This document shows, one piece after another, positions 47,511 to 56,495 of a stretch of DNA of 64,000 nt. The translations under genes were made by a program, and so were the position numbers. Numbering within the stretch: the first letter of the stretch is position 1; the number at the start of each line of letters is the position of its first letter. Origin of the DNA: Nodosilinea sp. PGN35 (GTDB lineage Bacteria; Cyanobacteriota; Cyanobacteriia; Phormidesmidales; Phormidesmidaceae); assembly GCF_029109325.1 (NCBI RefSeq), contig NZ_JAQKQJ010000024.1, forward strand, positions 1-64,000, written 5' to 3'. The notes below the pieces were generated by a model. It was not told the origin of the DNA and did no database searches. It was given only the letters and a program-made list of their open reading frames with translations.

Positions 47511-49454
47511 CTACCGATCGAGGGAGTCGTACTGTTCGCCCACCCAGGGCATGGTGGCCAGATCTTCGAAGCTGACCTGGCGGTCTTTTTCGAGCGCTTC
47601 GATGCGGCGTTTTTCGGCGTAGATTTGACGTTGGTACTCGGCGAACTGCTCGGGGGCGGCGGTGCAGTCGGTTTTTTCCCACAGGGCGAGAAAGTGGCGA
47701 TAGCGCTTTTCGCAGAGGTTTTTTTCCATGCAGGCGGCGGCGGCGCGGATGACTAGCGGGGCGCGGAGAATGTCGCGCTTGGCCTTTTCGCTCAGGTGCA
47801 TGAGCGATTGCAGCGGTGTGGTGGCCAGGCCGGTGTCGGCCAGCTGGTTGCGCAGCAGACCCACCAGATCAGCGCGGGGGTCGGTGGCGTCGGCGAGCAG
47901 GCGCTGCATCTGCCGCCACAGGGCGCGGTGGTGGGAGTAGCTAAACTGCAAATCGCGGTCTTCGAGCACCTGGCGAATCTCGTCGCGGTGGCCCCCCGCG
48001 TGGAGGAAGATTCGCAGCAGGGCGGCCTCGGCCTGCTCCAGGGAGCTGGCGCTGGGGGTGGGGCTAGGGGCCGATTTGGGCAGGGCTTCAGAGGAAGTGC
48101 TGCGGCGCTGGCGGCGCACCTGGGTGACCAGGTTTTCGGCCAGCAGGGGCACCAGGCGGCTGTCGCCGTTGCTAAAGATTTCGGCGCAGTAGCGCACGTA
48201 GTGGGTACGGGTGTCAGCGTTGGCAATGTCGCTGAGCAGCTTGACCACCGCCTGGCTGGTCTGCTGAAACTGATCGGCCTGGCGCAGATCTCTGCCCTCG
48301 ATCAGGTTGTGGATCTGCCAGTCGATCCACAGGGGGGCAACGTCGATCAGCTCCCGGTAGGCGGCGGCGCTGTGCTGCCGCAAAAACTCGTCGGGGTCTT
48401 TGCCGTCGGGGATGTTCAGCACCCGCAGCTGCACATCGCCTCGGTAGGCCATCTCTTCGACTTCGCCGATCGCCCGCTGGGCGGCCTTGACTCCGGCGGC
48501 ATCGGCGTCGAAGTTGAGCAAAATTTGCTTGGACTCGGTGTAGCGCAGCAGCTGGCGCACCTGGGCGGCGTTGAGGGCCGTGCCCAGGGCGGCGACGGCG
48601 TTCTCCAGCCCGGCGGCGTGGAGGGCGATGACGTCGAAGTAGCCCTCGACTACAATGGCGCGGTCTTCCTTGGCGATCGCGGCTCGGGCCAGATCGAGCC
48701 CGTAGAGGGTCTTGCCCTTGTCAAACAGCTCGGTGTCGGGGGAGTTGAGGTACTTGGGCTTTTCGTCTCCCAGGGCGCGGCCACCAAAGCCAATCACCCG
48801 GCTCTGGCTATCGCGGATCGGGATCATGAGGCGATCGCGAAACCGGTCGTAAAAGCCGTCGCCCTTCTGCCGGGGCACGACCAGCCCCGCCTGCTCCACC
48901 AGGGCCACCGGGTAGTGCTTTTGCTCCACCAGGTAGCCGTAGAGGGTCTGCCAGCCCCCGGGCGCAAACCCCAGCTGAAACTGCTGTATGGTGCCGTCGC
49001 TCAGGCCCCGTTCGTAGAGGTAGGCCAGGGCGGCGGCCCCGTCGATCTGCTGAAGGGCGTGCTCGTAGAACCGGGCCGTCACCGCCAGAATCTCGTAGAG
49101 CTGCTCCCGCAGGGTGAGCTGTCGCTGGAGTTCTTGCCGCTTGGCGGGCTCCAGGGTGGTCACCGGTACCTGGTAGCGCTGGGCCAGATCGAGCACCACA
49201 TCAGCAAAGGAGCGCTTGTTGAGCTCCATCAAAAACTTAAAAGCGTTGCCCCCTGCCCCGCAGGAAAAGCAGTAGTAAAACTGCTTGCTGGGGCTGACGC
49301 TAAAGCTGGGCGACTTGTCTTCGTGGAAAGGGCAGAGGCCAACAAAATCTTTGCCCTGCTTTTTGAGCACCACCTGTTGGGAGACCACATCGACAATATC
49401 GACGCGATCGCGCACCGCTTCAATGGTGTCGGGGTGAAGGCGGGGGGTATCCAT
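47511..49454 (-). CDS. dnaG: DNA primase
   Basis: This 647-residue primase lays RNA primers at the replication fork. The zinc-binding domain has Cys41, His44, Cys62 and Cys65 (LCPFHEDKSPSFSVSPSKQF, then YYCFSCGAGG). The TOPRIM core has AIVVEGYFDVIALHAAG near 265 and LLNFDADAAGVKAAQRAI near 310. VIGFGGRALGDEKPKYLNSP is the RNA-polymerase domain signature. The C-terminal 190 residues form the DnaB-interacting helical domain, with a low-complexity Ser/Pro linker (SEALPKSAPSPTPSASS). Length is typical of cyanobacterial DnaG. Confidence 0.97.
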   Translation of the reverse strand: MDTPRLHPDTIEAVRDRVDIVDVVSQQVVLKKQGKDFVGLCPFHEDKSPSFSVSPSKQFYYCFSCGAGGNAFKFLMELNKRSFADVVLDLAQRYQVPVTTLEPAKRQELQRQLTLREQLYEILAVTARFYEHALQQIDGAAALAYLYERGLSDGTIQQFQLGFAPGGWQTLYGYLVEQKHYPVALVEQAGLVVPRQKGDGFYDRFRDRLMIPIRDSQSRVIGFGGRALGDEKPKYLNSPDTELFDKGKTLYGLDLARAAIAKEDRAIVVEGYFDVIALHAAGLENAVAALGTALNAAQVRQLLRYTESKQILLNFDADAAGVKAAQRAIGEVEEMAYRGDVQLRVLNIPDGKDPDEFLRQHSAAAYRELIDVAPLWIDWQIHNLIEGRDLRQADQFQQTSQAVVKLLSDIANADTRTHYVRYCAEIFSNGDSRLVPLLAENLVTQVRRQRRSTSSEALPKSAPSPTPSASSLEQAEAALLRIFLHAGGHRDEIRQVLEDRDLQFSYSHHRALWRQMQRLLADATDPRADLVGLLRNQLADTGLATTPLQSLMHLSEKAKRDILRAPLVIRAAAACMEKNLCEKRYRHFLALWEKTDCTAAPEQFAEYQRQIYAEKRRIEALEKDRQVSFEDLATMPWVGEQYDSLDR

Positions 49455-49666
49455 AGGGGGGCGCTAGGGGGCAGGAAAAAGCAAACCACCAGATGTGGAG
49501 GAATGGCTTGATTGTAGAGGAGATTTTCGCCATTCAGCAACGGCAGACCCGCGCCCTGGTGTGGGTTTAAGGCCAGGGCTGAGGTAAATCCGCCCTAGGG
49601 TGCTTACCCCCGCGATCGCTACCCCCTATTACTAAGAAGAGAGAAAATAGCCTCTAGGTGCGCATC

Positions 49667-50743
49667 ATGGCCAAAAGCAACGGCTTGGAGCTACAGCGAG
49701 TTTTGCTGGTAGCGGCGGCCATTGCTCTGTGGGTAGCAATTGGCATGCTGCTGTGGGCGATTATCAACGTATTCTTCATGCTGTTCTTGGGCGTACTGCT
49801 GGCCATTGTGCTGCGGTTTGCTGCGGGCCTAGTGCAGCGCTATACCGCCATTCCCCACCCCTGGTCGCTGGGGGTGGTGCTTTTGGTGGGGTTGGGTCTA
49901 TTGGCGATCAGCATGGTGCTGTTGGTTCCGGCGGTAGTCACCCAGTTTGAGCAGCTGCTAGAGCAGATCGGCGGGGCCAGCAACCAGCTCCAAGATTTTC
50001 TCACCCAGGGCCCCTGGAGTGACCACATTCCCGCCGATATCCTCGAAGAATTGAGCGAACCCGCCCGCAATCCTAATGTCCAGCGCACCATCAACCAGCT
50101 GACAGCCGCCTTTAGCGAAGGCTTCAGCATCTTGGCCAATGTTCTGTTCATTGTCTTTACGGGGCTCTTTTTAGCCATTGACCCCCAGCGCTACCGGGCC
50201 AGCCTGGTGCGTTTGGTGCCCCCTCGGGGTCGCCATCGGGCTAATCAGGTGCTCCATCAGGTGCTCCACGGCCTCAAGCTGTGGTTAGTGGGGCGGGTGC
50301 TGTCTATGGTGCTGATTGCCCTGGTAATCACCGTAGGACTACAGCTGATGGGGGTGCCCTTCGCCCTGGCCCTGGGAGTTCTCACCGGCCTATTCGAGTT
50401 TATTCCGGTGGTAGGGCCGTTGCTGTCGGCTGTACCGGGCATTTTAATGGCGTTTACCGTGGGGCCAATGAAGGCCCTGTACGTGGCGGCGTTTTTTTTG
50501 GTTGTGCAGCAGCTAGAGGGCAATGTGATGACGCCCATCGTGCAGATGAAGACGGCCTCTCTGCCGCCAGTCCTCACCCTGACCGCCGTGGTGGCCATGG
50601 GCATACTGTTTGGCCCCCTAGGGGTTTTAGTGGCCACACCCCTGGCCCTGGTGGGAATGATTTTGGTGCAAGAACTCTACATCCACGATCTTCTAGAGCG
50701 GCAGACCAAAGAAATACCCGCAAAAGACGGTATCCCTAGGTAA
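49667..50743 (+). CDS. AI-2E family (TqsA/PerM-like) membrane protein
   Basis: The ATG at 49667 gives 358 residues; a GTG at 49658 is in frame. Three N-terminal and about five C-terminal membrane helices are separated by an amphipathic region. ALALGVLTGLFEFIPVVGPL and VQQLEGNVMTPIVQMKTASL match the AI-2E transporter signature. ILFGPLGVLVATPLALVGMI is the last helix. Members move quorum signals, Na+ or unknown solutes; the substrate cannot be inferred. The gene is convergent with rplI. Confidence 0.92.
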   Translation: MAKSNGLELQRVLLVAAAIALWVAIGMLLWAIINVFFMLFLGVLLAIVLRFAAGLVQRYTAIPHPWSLGVVLLVGLGLLAISMVLLVPAVVTQFEQLLEQIGGASNQLQDFLTQGPWSDHIPADILEELSEPARNPNVQRTINQLTAAFSEGFSILANVLFIVFTGLFLAIDPQRYRASLVRLVPPRGRHRANQVLHQVLHGLKLWLVGRVLSMVLIALVITVGLQLMGVPFALALGVLTGLFEFIPVVGPLLSAVPGILMAFTVGPMKALYVAAFFLVVQQLEGNVMTPIVQMKTASLPPVLTLTAVVAMGILFGPLGVLVATPLALVGMILVQELYIHDLLERQTKEIPAKDGIPR

Positions 50744-51024
50744 GGGTGCAGCGCCCTGAGAAATAGGCCAAATCCTTAGTGCTAGGGCTGCGCAATGGCA
50801 GGGAGACAGACCACTACATGATGGGAACATGTTAAGGAAGCTGTCAACCACTTTTACAATGGTGCTCCGAGTTTATTGCACTGGATGGGATAGTTAGGAC
50901 AATTTCTCTAAAAACGTTTGAACGTTCAAACGTTTCTGAGGGTTCTGAGTGTCCTAACCCCGATGACTAAGGCTATAGGCTAGAAAAATACTGGGAGAAT
51001 ATGTTGCCAGCAGCGTCCTGCTAA
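50744..51024. other. Gene-free region with a perfect 24-bp palindrome
   Basis: This intergenic stretch between convergent genes has no ORF or RNA gene I can recognise. At 50912-50935 the sequence AAACGTTTGAAC is followed by its exact complement, giving a 24-bp perfect palindrome centred on GAACGTTC. It may be a bidirectional terminator without a normal loop or a protein-binding site. Confidence 0.7.
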
Positions 51025-51066
51025 CAAAAAACTGCCGCTGAAGGCTTTCAAGGAGCCCCCAACGGC
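51025..51066 (-). terminator. Factor-independent terminator of rplI
   Basis: On the minus strand GCCGTTGGGGGCT, loop CCTTGAA and AGCCTTCAGCGGC pair over thirteen positions (a few G-T), followed by AGTTTTTTG. It begins 58 bases after the rplI stop. Confidence 0.9.
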
Positions 51067-51123
51067 GGGTCTAGTACTGAGACTGAAAAATCCTCCTATT
51101 CTCAAGAAGGAGATTAGGTTGAG

Positions 51124-51582
51124 CTATTCGGCGACTACCCGCAGGTTGACCGTGGCAGTGACTTCGGGGTGCAGCTTCACCTCGGCCTGGTACTCGCCCA
51201 GCTTGTTGATATCGGGTACGGAAATATCGCGTCGGTCAACCTCTTTGCCCGACAGCGACTTGATCACATCGGCCACATCGCTAGAGGTGACGGTACCAAA
51301 AATAGCCTCGTTCTCGCCTACCGGCTTTTGAATGGTGAACATGCCAATGGTGGTCAGCGCCGTTTTGGTGGCTTCGGCCTCCTGCTTGATCTCAAGCAGC
51401 CGCTGCTGTTGCGCCTCGCGCCGACGCTCTACCTGCTTCAGCACGCCGGGGGTGGTGCGCACCGCTTTCCCGTTGGGGATAAGATAATTACGTGCGTAGC
51501 CAGGGGCTACCTCTACCAGGTCGCCGTTATAGCCCAGCTTGCGAACATCTTCTGTGAGAACTACCTGTACCCGTTTTGCCAT
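51124..51582 (-). CDS. rplI: 50S ribosomal protein L9
   Basis: This 152-residue protein begins MAKRVQVVLTEDVRKLGYNG and continues DLVEVAPGYARNYLIPNGKA, the L9 signature. A long connecting helix (QVERRREAQQQRLLEIKQEA) leads to the C-terminal domain (ENEAIFGTVTSSDVADVIKS). It binds 23S rRNA at the base of the L1 stalk. It is transcribed alone and ends in a strong terminator. Confidence 0.97.
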   Translation of the reverse strand: MAKRVQVVLTEDVRKLGYNGDLVEVAPGYARNYLIPNGKAVRTTPGVLKQVERRREAQQQRLLEIKQEAEATKTALTTIGMFTIQKPVGENEAIFGTVTSSDVADVIKSLSGKEVDRRDISVPDINKLGEYQAEVKLHPEVTATVNLRVVAE

Positions 51583-51675
51583 GATTCTTCTCGTATAGCC
51601 CAGTTGACTATACTACCTAAAGGCGTTGTGTCTTGGCAACCCTTTTCCCGTCGCCCCATACCTCAGCCCTGGCCC

Positions 51676-51906
51676 ATGATTCGACTGATGCTTGCCCTGG
51701 TGCCCGCCCTCTGGGTGGTTGCGATCGCCATCATCGCCGTGCAAAATGCCACCCCCGTCTCCATTCAGCTGCTCAACCTGCAATCAATTGCCATCCCGTT
51801 TGGAGTGCTGCTGGCCTTTTGCGTCGCCGCTGGCATGCTGGCGGCGGCTCTAGTGCTGCTGGTGCTGGGGGGCACCCCTGCGGGGGTAACGCGCCGCCCA
51901 AGGTAA
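51676..51906 (+). CDS. LapA/DUF1049 family small membrane protein
   Basis: The ATG at 51676 gives 76 residues. MIRLMLALVPALWVVAIAII and AVQNATPVSIQLLNLQSIAI, then PFGVLLAFCVAAGMLAAALV make the two membrane helices and the VQN...V....L pattern of the LapA/DUF1049 family, linked in other bacteria to lipopolysaccharide assembly control. The open frame extends upstream, but that part is antisense to rplI. It is convergent with the Ctp protease gene. Confidence 0.82.
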   Translation: MIRLMLALVPALWVVAIAIIAVQNATPVSIQLLNLQSIAIPFGVLLAFCVAAGMLAAALVLLVLGGTPAGVTRRPR

Positions 51907-51965
51907 AGGCCCGAGCCTTAGCCCAGACCTTTGTGTTGGGTATTCAGTCTGGCGAGCGAGAGCCT

Positions 51966-53279
51966 CTAGTTGCCTGGGGTTCTACCGCTCGGGGCGGTGG
52001 TGACGCTGTCGCCAGCCCGAGCCTCTTGAATCTCGGTGCTCAATGCCGCCAAAGCCTGGGCGTACTGAGGGTCAGCCTCAGTGCCAATGGCCTCACGGTT
52101 GGTCGAGAGGGCCTCCTGCTGCTCTTCAGTCAGCTCCACCGAAATGTCGGGGGTGATGCCGTTTTTGTTGATGTCGGTGCCGTTGGGAGTGAGGTACTTA
52201 GCCACCGTAATCGCCACGCCAGAGCCGTCGCCCAGGCTGCGCACCGACTGCACCAAACCCTTGCCAAAGGTGCGAGTGCCCACCAGCAGCGCCCGCTCGT
52301 TGTCGCGCAGCGCCCCCGACAAAATTTCGCTGGCGCTGGCCGAGCCGCCGTCTACTAGCACCACGAGGGGCTTATCGGTAAGGGCACGACTGTTGGCGGT
52401 CTCTTCGTCCACCACCCCCTGGCGGTTCACCGTCGAGACAATAATGCCGCTGTCAATCCACATGCGGGCGATGTCAATGCTGGAGTACAGCAGCCCGCCG
52501 GGGTTCGAGCGCAGGTCGAGGATGTAGCCCGTCACCCCCTGGCTTTCGAGATCTTCGATGGCTTCGCTCATTTCTTCGGCGGCGTTGGCGCTGAACTGGG
52601 TGAGGCGAATGTAGCCCACCTGCCCCTCAGGGCCAGCCTGCACGTTGTAGCGCACCGGGTGAATTTCAATTCGGGCGCGCACCATGGGTACCTCCAGCTC
52701 TTCGTCGCCCCGGCGGATGGTGAGGGTAACTTCAGAGCCAACGGTGCCACGAATCTTGCTCACCGCATCGTTGAGCTCCATGCCCTCGGTGGATTCACCG
52801 TCAATGGCCAAGATGACATCCTGGGGACGAATACCCGCATCGAAGGCGGGGGTATCTTCAATGGGGGCAACAACGACAATTTCTTTAGTCTCTTCGTCCT
52901 GGGAAATTTGAATACCAACCCCGGTCAGTTCGCCGGAGGTGTCAATCTGCATACTGCGAAACTCTTCAGGATCCATGAAGCGGGTGTAGGGATCTTGAAG
53001 GGTCTCGAGCATTTCGCGGATGGCCCCGTAGGCCTCTTCCTGATTGGTGTAATTTCGGCCGAGGTACTCCGTGCGCACCGCATCCCAATCGACCTGGTTA
53101 AAGGTGGCATCGACAAAGTTGCGATCGATGAGCTGCCAGACCTGGTCAATCAGCTCCTTGGGGCTTTCTTGAAAGAAAGCCTTACTCTGGGACAGGTGAA
53201 TTCCAGCGCCGGTTACGGTTACCGCAGCCACAGCGACAGCGGTGGCACCAAGGATCAGTCCGCGCTTTGCAAGTGTCAT
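51966..53279 (-). CDS. C-terminal processing protease, S41 family (CtpB/CtpC type)
   Basis: This 437-residue protein has an N-terminal export signal (GLILGATAVAVAAVTVTGAG). The PDZ domain lies at about 105-190 (SGELTGVGIQISQDEETKEI, then TPAFDAGIRPQDVILAIDGE). The S41 domain lies at about 200-390, with the catalytic Ser in VLVDGGSASASEILSGALRD and the Lys in TRTFGKGLVQSVRSL. It acts in the periplasm or thylakoid lumen. CtpA processes the D1 precursor; this protein looks closer to CtpB/CtpC, whose substrates are poorly known, so no symbol is given. An inverted repeat TGTTAC-CAACA-GTAACA (53368-53384) lies upstream. Confidence 0.92.
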   Translation of the reverse strand: MTLAKRGLILGATAVAVAAVTVTGAGIHLSQSKAFFQESPKELIDQVWQLIDRNFVDATFNQVDWDAVRTEYLGRNYTNQEEAYGAIREMLETLQDPYTRFMDPEEFRSMQIDTSGELTGVGIQISQDEETKEIVVVAPIEDTPAFDAGIRPQDVILAIDGESTEGMELNDAVSKIRGTVGSEVTLTIRRGDEELEVPMVRARIEIHPVRYNVQAGPEGQVGYIRLTQFSANAAEEMSEAIEDLESQGVTGYILDLRSNPGGLLYSSIDIARMWIDSGIIVSTVNRQGVVDEETANSRALTDKPLVVLVDGGSASASEILSGALRDNERALLVGTRTFGKGLVQSVRSLGDGSGVAITVAKYLTPNGTDINKNGITPDISVELTEEQQEALSTNREAIGTEADPQYAQALAALSTEIQEARAGDSVTTAPSGRTPGN

Positions 53280-53639
53280 GTGATATAGGTTCTAGCAGCA
53301 AATTACGCCCAATCTAACACAGGAAATTGAGAAGCAAGGGGAAGATTTTGTAATGGATTTTGTCCCCTGTTACCAACAGTAACAATGAACACTGAGAGGG
53401 GGCAGCTTGGGGAAAAATGAGCTGTTAAGCCTCTCTCTGGGGGCAGTTGTGACAGCTTTAAGGGATGGCTGTGCCACCCAGGATGCCGCGCTAGAGTCGC
53501 GATGCTCTATATTATTGTTTTTGTTCGCCATACGTCATTCGCCGTACGTCGTTGTTTGCCTCAGGTCACGGGCCTGACCTGTCAGGTGCTCGCTCGATAA
53601 CCGCTAATTCAAGCCCCAGGCGTTGAGAGATCTTTTCCT
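53280..53639. other. Divergent promoter region of ctp and the response regulator
   Basis: No gene was found in these 360 bases. TGTTAC and GTAACA are inverted around five bases at 53368-53384, 90 bases from the ctp start, and could be an operator; the spacing does not match the NtcA site GTA-N8-TAC. The words CATACGTCATTCGCCG and CCGTACGTCG near 53530-53550 are a small direct repeat. Nothing else was recognised. Confidence 0.5.
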
Positions 53640-54335
53640 ATGGGCACATCCACCGTCGATAAGGGCACCCGCATTCTGCTGGTGGGTACCAACGAGGGTC
53701 AAATTCGCCAGATGGAGTTTGACCTGCAAGAGGCTGGATACCATCCCGTGGTGGCCAGCAGCGCCCAGGCGGGCCTTACCCTGGCCACTGAGAGCACTCC
53801 GGCGCTGGTGGTGGTCGATCGCCTGCTGGGGGGCGAGTCGGGGTTGGCGCTGTGCCAAACCCTGCGCAGTCGAGGCACCAAAGCGCCGATCGTGCTGCTG
53901 ATGGCCAAAGACAGCCTCGAAGACAGGGTGGCCTGCCTGGAGTGCGGGGCCGACGACTATTTCCTCAAGCCCTACCGCGCCGATGCCTTCCTAAAAATTG
54001 TGCAGCTCTATCTGCAATCGACGCCGGGGGAGATCGAGCACCTGCGCTTTGGCGATCTGACTCTGGATCTGGAGAATCGCCACGCGCTGCGGGGCGATCG
54101 CCTGATCGAGCTGACCATGAAGGAGTTTGAGCTGCTCAAATACATGATGGAGCACCCCCGCGAGGTGCTGCCCCGCGAGCAGATTCTAGAGAACGTCTGG
54201 GGCTACGACTTTGTGGGTGAGTCGAACGTGATTGAGGTCTACGTGCGCTACCTGCGCCTCAAGATCGACGGCGAAGACGATAAGCGTCTGATTCAGACCG
54301 TGCGGGGGGTGGGGTACGTGCTGCGGGAGAGTTAG
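53640..54335 (+). CDS. nblR: OmpR-type response regulator with atypical receiver, NblR-like
   Basis: This 231-residue protein has a receiver domain at 10-125 and a winged-helix DNA-binding domain at 135-230. The receiver begins ILLVGTNEGQIRQMEFDLQE, so the usual acidic pair after strand 1 is replaced by GTNE. The phospho-acceptor Asp (VVVDRLLGGESGLALC) and the Lys (DDYFLKPYRADAF) remain. The effector domain has LTMKEFELLKYMMEHPREVL and NVIEVYVRYLRLKIDGEDDK. The sequence resembles NblR, which triggers phycobilisome breakdown under nutrient stress and can act without phosphorylation. The NblR identity is likely but not certain. Confidence 0.8.
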   Translation: MGTSTVDKGTRILLVGTNEGQIRQMEFDLQEAGYHPVVASSAQAGLTLATESTPALVVVDRLLGGESGLALCQTLRSRGTKAPIVLLMAKDSLEDRVACLECGADDYFLKPYRADAFLKIVQLYLQSTPGEIEHLRFGDLTLDLENRHALRGDRLIELTMKEFELLKYMMEHPREVLPREQILENVWGYDFVGESNVIEVYVRYLRLKIDGEDDKRLIQTVRGVGYVLRES

Positions 54336-54452
54336 GGGTAGGTGAGTGGGCGGGTGGATGGGTGGACGGGTGAGGGGCAACATCCAGGGGGTGAGCGACT
54401 AGAATGTTAGCGCCCTGGTTGGGCAACTACAGTTACTTTCCCTGGTTTCTCC

Positions 54453-55040
54453 ATGTCCGATCGTTTTACTGGTTTGGCTCCCCAACGGCTGTATCCCTGG
54501 TTGAGGCAGGGCGTGGTCTTGAGCCTGGTGCTCAGCGCGCTGGTGCTGGGGGCCGGGTGCGGGCCAACCCCCTCTGCCACTGAGCCTCCGGCTACGACCG
54601 ACAATACTGCTTCCACGCCGACTACTACCGCAACCCCTATGGCTGACCCTCGCGGCCAACAGCTTGCCGTCACGGCGGTGACGACCCTGGGCGGCGAAGA
54701 GATCTTTTTGGAGGTGGCGGCCACCCCCCAGCAGCAGGCCCTGGGGCTGATGTATCGCGACGCGCTGCCGGGCGATCGCGGCATGCTGTTTCCCATGGGG
54801 CGGCCTCGCCCGGTGAGCTTTTGGATGAAGAATGTGCCGGTGGCGCTGGACATGGTGTTTGTCTACCAGGGGCAGATCGTGGGGCTAGCCGAAGCGCCCC
54901 CCTGCACCGCTGACCCCTGCCCCACCTATGGCCCGGGCAATCAGCTGGTGGATCAAGTCATTGAGCTGCGGGCCGGGCGCGCCGCCGAGCTGGGCCTAGC
55001 GGTGGGCGATGAAGTGGTGATCCGGGAGTTGGGGCAGTAG
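54453..55040 (+). CDS. DUF192 lipoprotein
   Basis: This 195-residue protein has an N-terminal hydrophobic segment ending in a lipobox LGAGC (about 35) and a Thr/Pro-rich linker. The DUF192 domain covers about 70-193: FLEVAATPQQQALGLMYRDA, then LPGDRGMLFPMGRPRPVSFW and MKNVPVALDMVFVYQGQIVG. The small beta-barrel family is widespread, and its function is unknown. The spacer to the preceding gene (54336-54452) is G-rich low complexity. Confidence 0.88.
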   Translation: MSDRFTGLAPQRLYPWLRQGVVLSLVLSALVLGAGCGPTPSATEPPATTDNTASTPTTTATPMADPRGQQLAVTAVTTLGGEEIFLEVAATPQQQALGLMYRDALPGDRGMLFPMGRPRPVSFWMKNVPVALDMVFVYQGQIVGLAEAPPCTADPCPTYGPGNQLVDQVIELRAGRAAELGLAVGDEVVIRELGQ

Positions 55041-55123
55041 AGCTGCGGACAGCCGGGACGGCTATCCCACAAGAATTTTCCTAGAAACCTTCAAGCTTTG
55101 GAGAACTCCGGCCACGGCCTATC

Positions 55124-56428
55124 TTACTGATACAAAAACAGCCGTTTGGCGGCGCGGGTGAAGGCCACATAGCAGAGCTGGTTACGCTCGATCGCATTGC
55201 GATTTGCCGCCATCGAGGGCACATCCACAAACACATCTTGAAAGGTTGACCCCTGACTTTTGTGGATGGTGAGGCTGTAGGCGTAGTCCACGGCGTGGAA
55301 GCGCTGCTGCAAATCCCAAAACTCCATCCAGCGCTTTTCTTTGGCCAAAAAGTCGAGCCGGTCTTTGAACTCGGCCTGGCCCGACTCGTGCAGCACCCGC
55401 AGGGTCTTGTAGTCGCCGGTTTCGGTCTCGACTTCGAGCAGCCACAGGGGCCACTCGCCCTCGCGCCCCCGGGCGATGTTGAGCACCTCGCACTCGGCGG
55501 AGGTGGGCAGCACGATCGCCTCATCTTCTAGGCAGGGGTTGATGGCAATCAGTCGCTCGCCGGGCACAAACCGCTTGGCGTTGGGGCCGTAGATGGCGGC
55601 GCGAATGGTTTGGTTGAGCTGGGCCACCCGGCGGTTGGTGTAGGCCAGGGCGCGCACCTGGTCGGGGTTCTTTTGGTAGGCGGGGCTGGTAAAAGCGCGA
55701 ATCAGCAGGTCGTGCCAGGCGGTGCGGGGCAGCACAAAGCAGCCCTCGGTATTGTTGGCGTTGGTGTCGTTGGCGAAGCGGGGCAGGGTGTCGCGCTCCA
55801 GATTGCGGCGAATGTCTTCGGCGATCACGCCGATCGCGCCGCCGTAGCGCACCACCTCAGTGAGCTGCGATTTGTGAATAATCTGGCGAAAGCAGGCCGA
55901 CTCGGGCTCGTTGACCGGCGGCAGCTGGGCCGGGTCGCCCACAAACAAAATCTGGGTGCCCCGATAGAGGTTTGACACGGCATTGACCAGCAGCTCCCAC
56001 AGCTCCTGGTTGATCATGGAGCATTCGTCGATGATCACCAGGCGGTAGCGATCGATCTGGCTGGCCTGCTGGCGATCGATGGCAAACACCTGCTTGCCGT
56101 TCTCTTCGTCGATCACCGGGCGCAGGCCCAGCAGCTTGCAGCAGGTCATGGCGTCGATATCGAGCCGCCACTGGGCCGCCATCGCCGCCAGCACCTTGGT
56201 GGCTTTGTTGCTAAAGGCGCTGAGCACGATGGGGCGCTCGTCACCGCGATCGCGCAGCCCGTTGACAAATACCTGAAGCAGCGTGGTTTTGCCCGTGCCC
56301 GCGTAGCCGGTCAGCAGGTACAGCTTTTCGGTGCCCTGCACAAAGGCGTCCAGAGCCTCCAGGGCGGCCTCTTGCTCGGCAGTGAGTGCCAGGTCAGCGC
56401 TAGCAGATTTGGGCGGGGATGCAGCCAT
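55124..56428 (-). CDS. SF1B DNA helicase, Dda/RecD2-like
   Basis: This 434-residue protein has Walker A KLYLLTGYAGTGKTTLLQVF, motif II RLVIIDECSMINQELWELL, motif III ILFVGDPAQLPPVNEPES, and the C-terminal motif V/VI block YSLTIHKSQGSTFQDVFVDV with CYVAFTRAAKRLFLYQ. The compact size and order match phage T4 Dda and single-chain RecD2-like helicases without RecBC contacts. It should unwind DNA 5' to 3' in repair or restart of replication. It is followed by a gap of 84 bases to the DUF192 gene on the other strand. Confidence 0.92.
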   Translation of the reverse strand: MAASPPKSASADLALTAEQEAALEALDAFVQGTEKLYLLTGYAGTGKTTLLQVFVNGLRDRGDERPIVLSAFSNKATKVLAAMAAQWRLDIDAMTCCKLLGLRPVIDEENGKQVFAIDRQQASQIDRYRLVIIDECSMINQELWELLVNAVSNLYRGTQILFVGDPAQLPPVNEPESACFRQIIHKSQLTEVVRYGGAIGVIAEDIRRNLERDTLPRFANDTNANNTEGCFVLPRTAWHDLLIRAFTSPAYQKNPDQVRALAYTNRRVAQLNQTIRAAIYGPNAKRFVPGERLIAINPCLEDEAIVLPTSAECEVLNIARGREGEWPLWLLEVETETGDYKTLRVLHESGQAEFKDRLDFLAKEKRWMEFWDLQQRFHAVDYAYSLTIHKSQGSTFQDVFVDVPSMAANRNAIERNQLCYVAFTRAAKRLFLYQ

Positions 56429-56495
56429 AGGCAGGGAACAAATGTTCTATCCCAGATTAGCCTGATTCACGGCTTTAGGCAGGGGAGACTTCATC

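Noticed and set aside
47796..49511. 571-codon forward frame opposite dnaG
   Set aside because: It is antisense to a well-conserved primase; the Gly/Val/Gln-rich translation has no domain.
53368..53384. NtcA-binding site upstream of ctp
   Set aside because: The inverted repeat is TGTTAC-N5-GTAACA; NtcA needs GTA-N8-TAC, so the polarity and spacing are wrong.
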